A stretch of 47,455 bases of DNA from JAUSIK01 sp964362915 (GCA_964362915.1 CAYIGH010000005.1:1-47455), one strand, 5' to 3'; counted from the stretch's first letter, positions 1 through 8,317 are shown. The notes: generated from the sequence alone by a model not told the origin. A program made the numbers and translations.

Positions 1-187
1 TAAGACGAATGTAACTTCTCGCTCCTTTCTTGCTGTTAATTGCAACGTTTAAGCCTAATTCCATGTCTTCCATATACTTTGAAATTAAATCAGAATTAGC
101 TTTTGAAATATCTGGAATTCTATTTTTAACTCTCTTCTTCCAATCAAAATACCTCTTTTTGTGATTATACGGATCTTGCTTTATCAT
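1..187 (-). CDS. Tyrosine recombinase/integrase, N-terminal part (cut by window edge)
   Basis: Reading leftward from an ATG at 187, 62 codons stay open to the window edge. The protein begins MIKQDPYNHKKRYFDWKKRV and continues with an Asn-Ser-Asp-Leu-Ile-x-Lys-Tyr-Met-x-Asp-Met-Glu-x-Gly-Leu-Asn pattern, then Gly-Ala-Arg-Ser-Tyr-Ile-Arg-Leu. I recognise this as the SAM-like core-binding domain of the tyrosine recombinases that are abundant in Woesearchaeota/Pacearchaeota genomes. The catalytic domain (Arg-His-Arg-Tyr) would lie outside the window and cannot be checked. The gene starts 79 nt beyond the 3' end of tRNA-Ser(CGA), on the same strand. Family assignment rests on memory of the family's N-terminal pattern. 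Confidence 0.7.
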   Translation of the reverse strand, partial: MIKQDPYNHKKRYFDWKKRVKNRIPDISKANSDLISKYMEDMELGLNVAINSKKGARSYIRL

Positions 188-265
188 CTCTTTTTTAGGC
201 AAGAGATTATTATATCTGCTCTGTGTCAATTACATACATCTCATAAAAATGCCAAGAAGGTAAAG

Positions 266-347
266 CGCCCGGACCAGGAATCGAACCTGGAAATCCTTGC
301 GGAAAGCAGTTCTCGAGACTGCCGCAGTACCATTGTGCCATCCGGGC
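266..347 (-). tRNA. tRNA-Ser (anticodon CGA)
   Basis: Class II tRNA. The 7-bp acceptor is GCCCGGA/TCCGGGC with discriminator G73. The D arm contains the AATGGTA loop. The anticodon stem GCAGT/ACTGC encloses loop CTCGAGA, giving anticodon CGA (codon UCG). The variable arm has a TCC-GCAA-GGA stem, and the T arm is CCAGG-TTCGATT-CCTGG. CCA is not encoded. It is almost identical to the tRNA-Ser at 33766 outside the anticodon stem-loop. Confidence 0.95.
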
Positions 348-369
348 ACAAAAACAAAAGCAGGTTAGC

Positions 370-375
370 TTTAAA
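370..375 (-). promoter_or_regulatory. TATA box of tRNA-Ser(CGA)
   Basis: TTTAAA centred about 25 nt before the tRNA 5' end at 347, read on the minus strand. This is the archaeal TBP-site spacing for a transcript starting at or near the mature 5' end. Confidence 0.6.
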
Positions 376-399
376 CTTTTCTATTAGCCAAGAAACTTA

Positions 400-1278
400 T
401 TACATCTCGCCCTTGCGTAGCTTTTCTAATTCTTTTCTATCTTCTTCTAGTCTCATCTCAGTAGCTTTTATTCTTTCTTGATTTTTTAGCATTCTGATCT
501 CTCTTTGCGCTTCTTCCAGCTTCTTTTCTAATCTGGTAATCTCTGTTTCTTTTGGTATATTGTCCGTAATCTCTCTGCTACTTACGAATGTTTTCTTATT
601 TGCGCCAGGGGGGGATCTAGGGGCACTTGGCGTTTTTTTAGAAAAATTTCCAGGAGGAGCTTTTGAGGGAATGCTAATAATATTGCCAGTACTCGATAAT
701 TTCCATATTAATAAAATAACTAATATAACTATAAACAGCCCCCCGATAATAATATAAAAGACCCAAGAAAATGCGCCTTTATCTCCAGAATTAGAGATAA
801 CTTCTCCTGTTGTAGAGGGTTGATTTGAAGCAGCAGATTCATTTTCTGTTACTACTTCTTCTGTCTTATTTATCTCTTCTGTTGTTCCTTCATTGTTCGA
901 AGAATTATTTGCGCTTTCATTGCTTTTAGTTTCGCTATATTGTCCGTTAATTTCTTCATAATCCATTCTAATATAAACAGGAGTTCCAGTTTTATAACCA
1001 TTAAATTTTTCTGAGAATATTTTCTTGCCGTCTTTACTTACTTTTACAAGAACATCTATTTCATTTTTTTGACCTGAATAAATAACAGAAACAAGACCAT
1101 TGCTATCTGAATCTTTGTGGAAACTTTCTAATGAATTAAATACCTGATTCGGTTCTAATATAAAAATACTAACTCTATGATTTGACAGGGTTTTAACTTT
1201 AATTTCTGTATCTATAGCATTAACTAAAGGAAAAATAAAAAATAAAATAACCAAGCCGTAGAGTATCTTTTTTGCCAT
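400..1278 (-). CDS. Membrane-anchored extracytoplasmic protein with C-terminal coiled coil
   Basis: 292 aa, function not recognised. Residues 1-21 form a signal peptide (MAKKILYGLVILFFIFPLVNA). Residues ~22-110 look like a beta-rich extracellular domain. A low-complexity Asn/Ser/Glu/Thr linker follows at ~115-160, then a TGEVI motif, then a strong membrane segment at ~170-193 (FSWVFYIIIGGLFIVILVIL). The cytoplasmic tail is basic and Pro-rich and ends in a Glu/Lys/Arg coiled coil from about 245 onward. Topology is therefore outside domain, one TM helix, cytoplasmic helix. A minus-strand TATA (TTTATAAATAG, 1311-1320) precedes the ATG by about 35 nt. It could be a surface adhesin or sensor scaffold; nothing visible is enzymatic. 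Confidence 0.75.
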   Translation of the reverse strand: MAKKILYGLVILFFIFPLVNAIDTEIKVKTLSNHRVSIFILEPNQVFNSLESFHKDSDSNGLVSVIYSGQKNEIDVLVKVSKDGKKIFSEKFNGYKTGTPVYIRMDYEEINGQYSETKSNESANNSSNNEGTTEEINKTEEVVTENESAASNQPSTTGEVISNSGDKGAFSWVFYIIIGGLFIVILVILLIWKLSSTGNIISIPSKAPPGNFSKKTPSAPRSPPGANKKTFVSSREITDNIPKETEITRLEKKLEEAQREIRMLKNQERIKATEMRLEEDRKELEKLRKGEM

Positions 1279-1347
1279 CTTAATAAATTTATAAAAGATA
1301 TATTACTTTACTATTTATAAAATTTTGCATTTTCTTAAGAACAGAAA

Positions 1348-1372
1348 AAGTAGGAGCAGAAAGCCCCTACTT
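1348..1372. repeat. Short hairpin in the divergent intergenic region
   Basis: AAGTAGG (1348-1354) pairs perfectly with CCTACTT (1366-1372). An inner GC/GC extension is possible across one A-C mismatch, leaving an AGAAA loop. It sits between the divergently transcribed genes at 1278 and 1540. Nothing else is recognised in 1279-1539 apart from the two TATA boxes. Confidence 0.4.
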
Positions 1373-1508
1373 ATCTAAGAGATTTTCATTTCAAATTAAT
1401 TTTAGTCAATTTGTCATCAGGCATTTATTAAAATAGACTAATAAAAGCATTTATTAAACCATTATTAAAAGAAGATTAAGAAAGAGAATAAGGAACAATC
1501 GTTCACAA

Positions 1509-1518
1509 AATTTAAAAA
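1509..1518 (+). promoter_or_regulatory. TATA box of the 7TM/winged-helix pair
   Basis: AATTTAAAAA lies with its centre about 27 nt before the ATG at 1540, so the transcript is probably leaderless. Confidence 0.5.
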
Positions 1519-1539
1519 GAAAGAGTCGTCTTATTTTTT

Positions 1540-2247
1540 ATGACATATTTCTATCTTGTTCCTCAATATTTTTTAAAATTTAGTATAGTGATGCAAGTTA
1601 TTTTTGCGTTAATTGCCCTTTCAGTATCTTATTTCTCATTTAAGATATATAAAATTTCAAGACAAAGAGAGATAAAGCTCTTTGGTATATCATTTCTTTT
1701 AATTTCTTTCTCTTATATCCTGTGGGCAATGATAAATTCAGCGGTGGCTTATCCAACTTTAATAAAGGTCGCCCAATTATTAACAGAAAACATCTCGCGT
1801 TTGGGAGGAGCAGGAATTTTAACCCATTTCATATTATTAATAAGCGGCCTTGTAACTCTTGCGTATACAACATTAAAAACAAAAAGTGGAAAAGTCTATT
1901 ACTTAATTCTTGGTTTGGGAATAATGGTCATTATAGCTCCATTATTCGTAGTTTTAGTCTTATTCGAGCCAATTAATTCAAGTTTTCTGCAAACACTAAT
2001 AATCTCCTCTAGACTTCTTTCTGTATTTTTACTGACTTTTATAATTTACAATTATTTTGAGGAATACTCCTGGAAAAAGAATAAAAAGACTCTTTTAGTA
2101 GGGATAGCATTCTCTTTATTATTGATGAGCAATGCAGACTTTATATTCTCACAAACCTATTATCAAGCATATATTATAGGACATATACTAGAATTCATAG
2201 CATATCTTTTTATTCTCTTAAGTCTAGTTCTAACTATAAGAAAATGA
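1540..2247 (+). CDS. Polytopic membrane protein (about 7 TM), coupled to a winged-helix gene
   Basis: 235 aa, composed almost entirely of hydrophobic helices. I count about seven, roughly at residues 15-36, 44-68, 88-108, 117-145, 150-170, 185-203 and 208-232. There is a short basic linker (KIYKISRQREIKLF) after the first helix and no extra soluble domain. I do not recognise a named family. The stop codon overlaps the next start (ATGA, 2244-2247), so the product is translationally coupled to a winged-helix DNA-binding protein. This suggests that it senses a membrane or extracellular signal for that regulator, which is inference from context only. Confidence 0.75.
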   Translation: MTYFYLVPQYFLKFSIVMQVIFALIALSVSYFSFKIYKISRQREIKLFGISFLLISFSYILWAMINSAVAYPTLIKVAQLLTENISRLGGAGILTHFILLISGLVTLAYTTLKTKSGKVYYLILGLGIMVIIAPLFVVLVLFEPINSSFLQTLIISSRLLSVFLLTFIIYNYFEEYSWKKNKKTLLVGIAFSLLLMSNADFIFSQTYYQAYIIGHILEFIAYLFILLSLVLTIRK

Positions 2248-2519
2248 ACAAAAAAAGAAGCCGTCTTGAAATAATCAGAGACATATTAGAAGTAATAAAA
2301 AATAGAAACGGGAAGATAAAACCCACACATATACTATATAAATCAAATCTTTCATATGGAATGATGGAAGAATATTTAGATGAATTAATAAAAAAGGAAT
2401 TTGTAATAGAAAATAAAAACCAAAATAATAAAACTTATTCTATAACAGAAAAGGGCGTTAATTATCTAAGCCAATATAAACTTATAGCAGAATTTACAGA
2501 TTCTTTCGGTTTAAGTTAA
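2244..2519 (+). CDS. Winged-helix transcriptional regulator (HTH_45-like)
   Basis: 91 aa. The pattern RLEIIRDILEVIKNRNG, then KPTHILYKSNLSYGMMEEYLDELIKKEFV, then the wing KTYSITEKGVNYLSQY matches the small archaeal winged-helix proteins of the HTH_45 type. Helices 2-3 (residues ~28-48) would be the recognition unit and NKTYSITEKG the wing. There is no metal or ligand domain. The start overlaps the stop of the upstream membrane-protein gene by 4 nt. The pair looks like a membrane sensor plus DNA-binding effector. The target is unknown; 2520-2600 directly downstream holds only AT-rich DNA. Confidence 0.8.
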   Translation: MNKKRSRLEIIRDILEVIKNRNGKIKPTHILYKSNLSYGMMEEYLDELIKKEFVIENKNQNNKTYSITEKGVNYLSQYKLIAEFTDSFGLS

Positions 2520-2600
2520 ATTAATATTCTATAATACCATAATATAAAATCTAGGAATGCAATCTCTATAATATAATAACTATTTCCCACAATAAGATAA

Positions 2601-2610
2601 TTTATAAAAT
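2601..2610 (+). promoter_or_regulatory. TATA box that decides the start of the next gene
   Basis: TTTATAAAAT centred near 2605 predicts transcription starting near 2631-2633. The ATG at 2618 would lie upstream of that, so the in-frame ATG at 2633 is the likelier leaderless start. Confidence 0.55.
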
Positions 2611-2632
2611 AAAGACTATGAGAAAGCTTATT

Positions 2633-3913
2633 ATGAAAAGAGCCGAAATAAAAAAGATGTTCAGTCTAATAGTGGTTTTGATACTAATAGTCGCAATATT
2701 CCTGTTCTTATCTCCTAATGTCTTGGCCTTGGGTACAAAACTTCTATGTCTCGAGAAAGGCGAGACAGTGAGATTCTCGCTGTGCAATAAAGCTATGAGA
2801 GATAAAGTATGCCAAACTACAAATTGCCAAATCTGCGTAAATGAAATAAGGAGAAATGTATTCTGTCCAATAAATATAAATGAATGTGATACTGCATGTA
2901 CAAATATAGATGAAGAATCAAACAATGAAGAAACAAATAATCAAGGGAATACTACAGCACCTGGCCAGCAAATCACGCTAATTAGCCCAGAGTCAGGCTA
3001 TACTAAAGAAGAGCCCTCTCAAATAAGTTTTCTATTTCAGATAACACAAAGCTATACAATAAGCTCCTGTTCGCTTGTAATTGATGATAGCGAGGTTGCT
3101 TTAACACAATCAAGAATACAAAGCAAAACTAATAAGATAAATTATATTTTATCAGAAGGTTTACACGAATGGGGAATAAAATGTAAGACACGCGATGGAA
3201 AGCAGACTATTAAATCAGCAACAAGAGAGATAACAATAGGATCAAATATTTCTCTTTTGTCAGAAGAGGTAGTATTAATCAACCCCGAAGACAATTTTAC
3301 TACAACAGGAACACAAGCTATAACTTTTGTATATAATTTATCAGAAGGTTTATTAGTTTCAAATATAAAACAATGCAGTCTAATAGTGGACAATAATACA
3401 TCAACTGCGATAAACAATACAGACCCAATATCATGGACCTTTCAGCCAGCAGTGTATCAATGGCAAATCAATTGCCTTTTTTTAGATAACAAAAACATTT
3501 CTTCTAATACCAGAACACTTTTAATCAATACACCTCAAACACCGCCACAATCTTCAGATAGCGGAGGCGGTGGTGGAGGAAGCGGAGGGCCTATCTTTTC
3601 GAAAGAAGATATGACCCAAAATAAAAAAAATAAGATAGAACAATTAGCACAATCAAATGATACAGTCTCAGAAGCAGAAACCTCTTCTGAAAATAGACCT
3701 GAAGAAAATATGGAAATCTCTGATACAACAAGGCCTGCCGGCATTACAGGTGCAGTTATAGGAGCAACAGAAGCAATAAAGAATAATAAACTAATAGCAA
3801 TATCATTTGTGATAATAGTTATAGCAGGCATATTTATTATTGCAGCATTAAGAAAAAAACAAGAGAATAAAGCAATAAAAACTATGCTGAAAACTCTAAC
3901 TATTCTCCCATAA
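2633..3913 (+). CDS. Secreted, C-terminally anchored protein with Ig-like repeats
   Basis: 426 aa from the chosen ATG (431 aa from 2618). The N-terminal signal or anchor helix is FSLIVVLILIVAIFLFL. A Cys-rich segment follows at ~45-90 (CLEKGE, CNKA, CQTTNCQIC, CPININECDTAC). Two beta-sandwich repeats come next; each opens with ITLISPE or VVLINPE and contains CSLVIDD/CSLIVDN and W-x2-C, which is the layout of DPANN Ig-like surface repeats. Then come a Gly-rich linker (a run of Gly near 310-320), the motif ITGAVIG, and a final TM helix (IAISFVIIVIAGIFIIAAL) with a basic tail. It is probably a surface protein, with the Cys pairs as disulfides. Binding partner unknown. Confidence 0.75.
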   Translation: MKRAEIKKMFSLIVVLILIVAIFLFLSPNVLALGTKLLCLEKGETVRFSLCNKAMRDKVCQTTNCQICVNEIRRNVFCPININECDTACTNIDEESNNEETNNQGNTTAPGQQITLISPESGYTKEEPSQISFLFQITQSYTISSCSLVIDDSEVALTQSRIQSKTNKINYILSEGLHEWGIKCKTRDGKQTIKSATREITIGSNISLLSEEVVLINPEDNFTTTGTQAITFVYNLSEGLLVSNIKQCSLIVDNNTSTAINNTDPISWTFQPAVYQWQINCLFLDNKNISSNTRTLLINTPQTPPQSSDSGGGGGGSGGPIFSKEDMTQNKKNKIEQLAQSNDTVSEAETSSENRPEENMEISDTTRPAGITGAVIGATEAIKNNKLIAISFVIIVIAGIFIIAALRKKQENKAIKTMLKTLTILP

Positions 3914-3967
3914 AAATATAAATAAGCATAATGTTTCTTCTCTGCTTACAAAAAAGAGGAAAAGAAA

Positions 3968-5542
3968 TTGATAGCACTTACTATTTTTGCGATAATGCCA
4001 TTTCTTTTGCTAATTATATTAATTATATTTCTAAAATTACCAACAATTAAAGTAATGCCATTAGTCTGGCTAATAACTTTATTAATAGTCCTGTCAATCT
4101 GGCATTTAAATCCCCTCTTAATAAGTGCATCTTTTGTTAAAGGCGCTCTAATAGCAATAGAGATAATGCTTATCATTTTTAGTGCTATATGGTTGATTGC
4201 TATACTCCAAGAAAAACAGAAAATAAAGACTCTCCATACACTTTTAGTATCAATATCGCCAGATGCAAGAATACAAGCAATAATTATTGCTTGGTTATTT
4301 GGCAGTTTAATTGAAGGTATAGCTGGTTTCGGCACACCTGCAGCTCTTGCAGCCCCGCTTCTAGTATCACTTGGCTTTAATCCCATCCTGGCAGTTATAA
4401 CTTCACTAGTAGCAAATTCTACTGCAGTTAGCTTTGGCGCAGCAGGCACACCAATCCTGTTTGGGCTAGGAAAGTTAGGTTTTGAAAATGATCTGTTAAA
4501 ACAAGTCTATCAAACTACAGCAATCTTCCATTTTATAGGAAGTATAATAATACCAATATTAATCGCTTATTTTGTCGTATCATTTAAAGAAAAGAATGAA
4601 AAAATAAAAAGAATTTTAGAAATAGTGCCATTTGCAATCCTTGCTTGGCTCTCGTTTTCAGTACCTTATATTTTTATAGCATTATTTATAGGCCCTGAGC
4701 TGCCTTCAATAATTGGTGGCTTAGTTGGACTTATAATTACGTCAACAGCAGCACATTATAGAATATTGGTGCCAAAAAAAATCCTTTCATTTGACAAAAA
4801 AATAAAAGAACAGAAACCAAAATTTAAATCTGTCATAACTGCAGTTTTTCCTTATTTCACAATAATCTTTCTGCTCTTAATTTCAAGAACAATACCGCAA
4901 ATAAAAGAAATTCTTTCAAATATAACGCTCGAATGGAAAAATATATTAAGTACAGAAATTAACTATCAATTCCTTCCCCTATATACACCATCTTTTTATA
5001 TTATTATTGCATCAATAATCTGTATTTTATTATTTAATGTTAAATCATCTGAAATAAAAATAACTCTTGCAAAAACAATCAACAAGATAAAAAAACCATT
5101 ATTAACATTAGTATTTGCTTTAGCTCTGGTTCAATTAATTTTAGTTTCTTCTAATAATACATTAAATATGCCAGGCATTCCAATAGTAATTGCAGAATCT
5201 TTAGCCAATATCTTTAAAAATTCTTACATCTTCATTGCTCCCTTAATAGGAATTTTTGGAGCATTTTTGGCAGGCAGCAATACTCTATCTAATTTTCTTT
5301 TCGGAACAGTTCAGTCTCAAACAGCTGATTCTTTGAATTTGCCTAAAACTATAATCTTGGCATTACAGGTAGTTGGGGGAGCGATAGGCAACATGATTGC
5401 TGTACATAATATATTGGCAGCAAATGCAACAGTCGGCCTTGTAAACAAGGAAGGAGTTATAATAAGAAGAATAATTCTCGTTGCTTTAATTTATGCATTA
5501 ATAGTCTCTCTTTCGGCTTTTTTTATAATACATTTTTCTTAA
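3968..5542 (+). CDS. L-lactate permease (LctP) family transporter
   Basis: 524 aa with about 12-14 TM helices. The family signature is clear: GSLIEGIAGFGTPAALAAPLL near residue 112, then NSTAVSFGAAGTPILFGLG near 150, and a second half with APLIGIFGAFLAGSNTLSNF and QVVGGAIGNMIAVHN. These are the conserved re-entrant and GTP motifs of the lactate permease family (TC 2.A.14), which moves lactate or glycolate with protons across the cytoplasmic membrane. Length is normal for the family (~520-560). The start is a TTG preceded by GAGG seven nt upstream. An alternative ATG is at 3995, nine residues in. No lactate dehydrogenase or lactate-utilisation gene is adjacent, so the direction of transport (import as carbon source or export of a fermentation product) is open. 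Confidence 0.9.
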   Translation: MIALTIFAIMPFLLLIILIIFLKLPTIKVMPLVWLITLLIVLSIWHLNPLLISASFVKGALIAIEIMLIIFSAIWLIAILQEKQKIKTLHTLLVSISPDARIQAIIIAWLFGSLIEGIAGFGTPAALAAPLLVSLGFNPILAVITSLVANSTAVSFGAAGTPILFGLGKLGFENDLLKQVYQTTAIFHFIGSIIIPILIAYFVVSFKEKNEKIKRILEIVPFAILAWLSFSVPYIFIALFIGPELPSIIGGLVGLIITSTAAHYRILVPKKILSFDKKIKEQKPKFKSVITAVFPYFTIIFLLLISRTIPQIKEILSNITLEWKNILSTEINYQFLPLYTPSFYIIIASIICILLFNVKSSEIKITLAKTINKIKKPLLTLVFALALVQLILVSSNNTLNMPGIPIVIAESLANIFKNSYIFIAPLIGIFGAFLAGSNTLSNFLFGTVQSQTADSLNLPKTIILALQVVGGAIGNMIAVHNILAANATVGLVNKEGVIIRRIILVALIYALIVSLSAFFIIHFS

Positions 5543-5627
5543 TATATAGTAACTAAATTAAGTATTTCCTCAATTTATCAGTTATTATCTACCTATGAAA
5601 ATTCTCTCGCTATAATTGAAATTCAAG

Positions 5628-5709
5628 CGCCCGGACCCAGAATCGAACTGGGAGATCCTTGCGGAAATCGGTTCTCAAGACCGACGCAGTACCATTGTGC
5701 CATCCGGGC
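5628..5709 (-). tRNA. tRNA-Ser (anticodon TGA)
   Basis: Acceptor GCCCGGA/TCCGGGC, discriminator G. Anticodon stem TCGGT/ACCGA with loop CTTGAGA gives anticodon TGA. Variable-arm stem TCC-GCAA-GGA. T arm CCCAG-TTCGATT-CTGGG. CCA is not encoded. A TATA-like TTTATAAG on the minus strand (5734-5741) lies about 28 nt upstream of the 5' end. Confidence 0.95.
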
Positions 5710-5804
5710 ATAGTTATGGCTATGTTTATAGGCTTATAAATTTTTAGAATTTTCTAAATAAGCTATAGGACAATATTAATATAGTAGTTTAATCTTAATT
5801 TTAT

Positions 5805-6176
5805 ATGGAGGCTTTATTGGATACAAATTTTATTATGTCATGCATTGTCAAGAAAATAGATTTTTTGTCACAATTAGAAGAAAAGGGGTTTAAAGTGGTT
5901 GTTCCCAGAGAGGTTTTGCAGGAATTTAAGGATTTAAAAAAGGAGTCTAAGATCTCGCATGAAGAAAGAACAGCCATAGATATAGCTTTGCAGATGCTTT
6001 CGTCCAAAGATATTAAAAAAATAACAATTGGCCAGGGGAAAGTTGATGATTTATTGATCAAAAAAGGGCAGGAAGGCGTTTATATTGCCACTTTAGATAA
6101 TGGAATAAAGAGGAAAGTGCCTAATAAGATTGTTATCTTTAGTTCTAAGAAGGAAGTTGGTGTTGAAAGGGGTTAA
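5805..6176 (+). CDS. PIN-domain nuclease (FCF1/UTP24- or VapC-like)
   Basis: 123 aa spanning one PIN domain. The expected acidic quartet is visible: D6 in LLDTNFIM, E40 in VPREVLQEF, D81/D82 in GKVDDLL, and D98 in IATLDNGIK. These residues coordinate Mg2+/Mn2+ for RNA cleavage. The arrangement (LLDTNF near the start, VVVPREVLQEF, ATLD near the end) resembles the small archaeal PIN proteins related to the rRNA-processing nucleases FCF1/UTP24 more than classic VapC toxins. There is no adjacent antitoxin-like ORF. The helicase gene follows 69 nt downstream with its own TATA-like TTTAAAG, so co-function is uncertain. Confidence 0.85.
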   Translation: MEALLDTNFIMSCIVKKIDFLSQLEEKGFKVVVPREVLQEFKDLKKESKISHEERTAIDIALQMLSSKDIKKITIGQGKVDDLLIKKGQEGVYIATLDNGIKRKVPNKIVIFSSKKEVGVERG

Positions 6177-6245
6177 TTTCCTTTTGAAAAGCACGCTTTT
6201 TCACAAAACAGAAATGAATTTAAAGCTCCTAAAACAAAAGAAAAG

Positions 6246-8207
6246 ATGGGCAGAATGGGGTTTAATAGTTTGGGGCAATTGATTAGTGTCGATAGCGAAA
6301 ATATTGATATTAGGAAGAATAATGTTGTTCCTGAAAGTATAGAAAAAAATAACGACAGCGAATACTGGAGTTTATACAAAAATGGCAGGAGACTAGAGCC
6401 GCTAAAGTTTTCTAATGGAAAGACTCAAGAAGATATTGTTAAAGAAATTATTGAATTAATTAAGCAAGGAAATAAGATTGTTTTTTTACGTGGCCAATGT
6501 GGGACAGGAAAAAGTGCAGTTGCATTAAACATAGCAAGGGTCCTAGGAAAAAGTGCAATTATTGTACCAATAAAGAATTTGCAGAGGCAGTATGAAGAAG
6601 ATTATATGGGAAATATGAATGTCTATAAATCAAATGGACAAAGGTTAAAGATAGCCATGATAACTGGTAGAGAAAATCATGATTCTGTTTTTATGCCCGG
6701 GATTTCTTGCGCTTATCCTTTTTTGCCAGATACTATCCAGATTAATGAAAAAAACTTTTCCAAGCTTAAGGAATATTATGAAATGAATCCTTTAATTAAA
6801 AATAAAATCATAGATAATTTTAAAGAACTTAGAAGAATGTCTATAGCTCCTTCTAATCCCTATTGGAGCCCAATAATTCCCGCAGAATACGAGGTTCAAT
6901 TGCGAGATGCAGCTAAAAAGAGATATCTAGGGCTAAACAATAGAGAATTTGTTTTTTATCATAGAAAAAGAGGATGTTCATATTATGATCAATATCAATC
7001 TTATATAGATGCTGATGTTATTATTTTTAATTCTGCAAAATATAAGATAGAAGTAGCTTTAGATAGAAAACCTTCTACAGAAATAGATATAATTGATGAA
7101 GCTGATGAATTTTTAGATAGCTTTTCTAATCAGATTGAATTAAATCTTACCAGATTGGCAAATTCCCTAAATCGTCTTGTTCTTGAGAATGAATACGCAA
7201 GAGAAGCTGTTAGTAAAATTATTGAATTAATAAAACTAGAGGAAAAAAACAAAAGTGCTTTGGGAATTAATGAGAAACAAATATTTAATTTAAAAGAAAC
7301 AAATATCGACAAAATCTTATCTTTATTTTTAAAAAATCCAGAGCTTGAATTTGAGATTATAGCAGATGAATTGAATTATGCAAATAAAGCTATTGAAGCA
7401 GCAAAGCATTTCGCTGATTTCCTAAGCGATACATATCTTACTTACAGTAAAAAAGATGAAAATTTGTATGCTCATTTAGTTACTATTAATTTATCAAAAA
7501 GTATAAATGAGATAATCAGTAAAAATAAGGCCTTTGTTTTTATGTCCGGAACTTTGCATTCTGAAAATGTATTAAAAAATATTTTTGGCATTAAAGATTA
7601 TAAAGTAGTTGAAGCAGAAACAATGTATCAGGGAGAGATAGATATCATAAGAACTGGCAGGGAATTTGATTGCAGTTATAAGAATCTTATTACTAACAGC
7701 TTTAGCAGAAGTGATTATTTAAAAGCATTATCAGCATGTGTAAAAAATGCGGATAGACCAATGTTGGTTCATGTAAATGCATTTGAGGATCTGCCAACTC
7801 TCATTGAGATTTCACAATACGAAATTAATAACATAATGTCGAGAGAAGAATTAATTGCAATCCAGAATAAAGACAAAAAAGGAGAGATTATCTCTTTATT
7901 TAAAAAAAAGCAGTTAGATGGACTTTATAGCACTAAATGCAATAGAGGGGTAGACTTTCCAGGAGATATTTGTAAGTCTATCATTTTTACAAAATATCCA
8001 AATCCTAATATACAAGGAACCTTTTGGAAGATATTAGAAAGAATTTATCCAAATTATTTTTGGGAATTTTATAAAGACAAGGCAGGAAGAGAATTCTCAC
8101 AGCGCCTTTTTAGAGCTTTGCGGTCTAAAGATGATCATGTTTTTGTGCTATCTCCTGATTTAAGAGTTTTGGAAGCAATAAGGGTTCTTCAAATAAAACA
8201 ATATTAA
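6246..8207 (+). CDS. XPD/DinG-like superfamily 2 helicase
   Basis: 653 aa. Walker A is LRGQCGTGKSAVALN (residues ~79-93). The DEAD-type Walker B is IDIIDEADEF (~279-288). The segment RGCSYYDQYQSYIDADVIIF (~246-265) matches the XPD/Rad3/DinG motif leading into 'ADVIVFNY'. SGTLHSENVLKNIFG is the motif-IV region, STKCNRGVDFPGDICKSIIF resembles the 'F-EGIDFPG' motif V, and SQRLFRALRSKDDHVFVL is motif VI. Such enzymes unwind DNA 5' to 3' in repair. Unlike XPD, I see only two candidate Cys (in GISCAYPF and RGCSYY) where four normally ligate a 4Fe-4S cluster, so the cluster looks lost or reduced. A minus-25 TTTAAAG suggests leaderless expression. Confidence 0.8.
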   Translation: MGRMGFNSLGQLISVDSENIDIRKNNVVPESIEKNNDSEYWSLYKNGRRLEPLKFSNGKTQEDIVKEIIELIKQGNKIVFLRGQCGTGKSAVALNIARVLGKSAIIVPIKNLQRQYEEDYMGNMNVYKSNGQRLKIAMITGRENHDSVFMPGISCAYPFLPDTIQINEKNFSKLKEYYEMNPLIKNKIIDNFKELRRMSIAPSNPYWSPIIPAEYEVQLRDAAKKRYLGLNNREFVFYHRKRGCSYYDQYQSYIDADVIIFNSAKYKIEVALDRKPSTEIDIIDEADEFLDSFSNQIELNLTRLANSLNRLVLENEYAREAVSKIIELIKLEEKNKSALGINEKQIFNLKETNIDKILSLFLKNPELEFEIIADELNYANKAIEAAKHFADFLSDTYLTYSKKDENLYAHLVTINLSKSINEIISKNKAFVFMSGTLHSENVLKNIFGIKDYKVVEAETMYQGEIDIIRTGREFDCSYKNLITNSFSRSDYLKALSACVKNADRPMLVHVNAFEDLPTLIEISQYEINNIMSREELIAIQNKDKKGEIISLFKKKQLDGLYSTKCNRGVDFPGDICKSIIFTKYPNPNIQGTFWKILERIYPNYFWEFYKDKAGREFSQRLFRALRSKDDHVFVLSPDLRVLEAIRVLQIKQY

Positions 8208-8317
8208 ATAAATTAGAAGAAACAAGAAAAATAAAAATGACCATTTCAATAATAATCAATGAATAATATACTAATGAACTCACAAATCCTTTTAAACTGA
8301 TTTAGTTTTTTAGAATC

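Noticed and set aside
161..481. Plus-strand ORF of 106 codons
   Set aside because: It runs straight through the minus-strand tRNA-Ser(CGA) gene and the 3' end of the membrane-protein gene; it has no coding character.
3535..3831. Minus-strand ORF with a proline run
   Set aside because: It is antisense to the Gly-rich linker of the surface protein; a shadow of the real gene.
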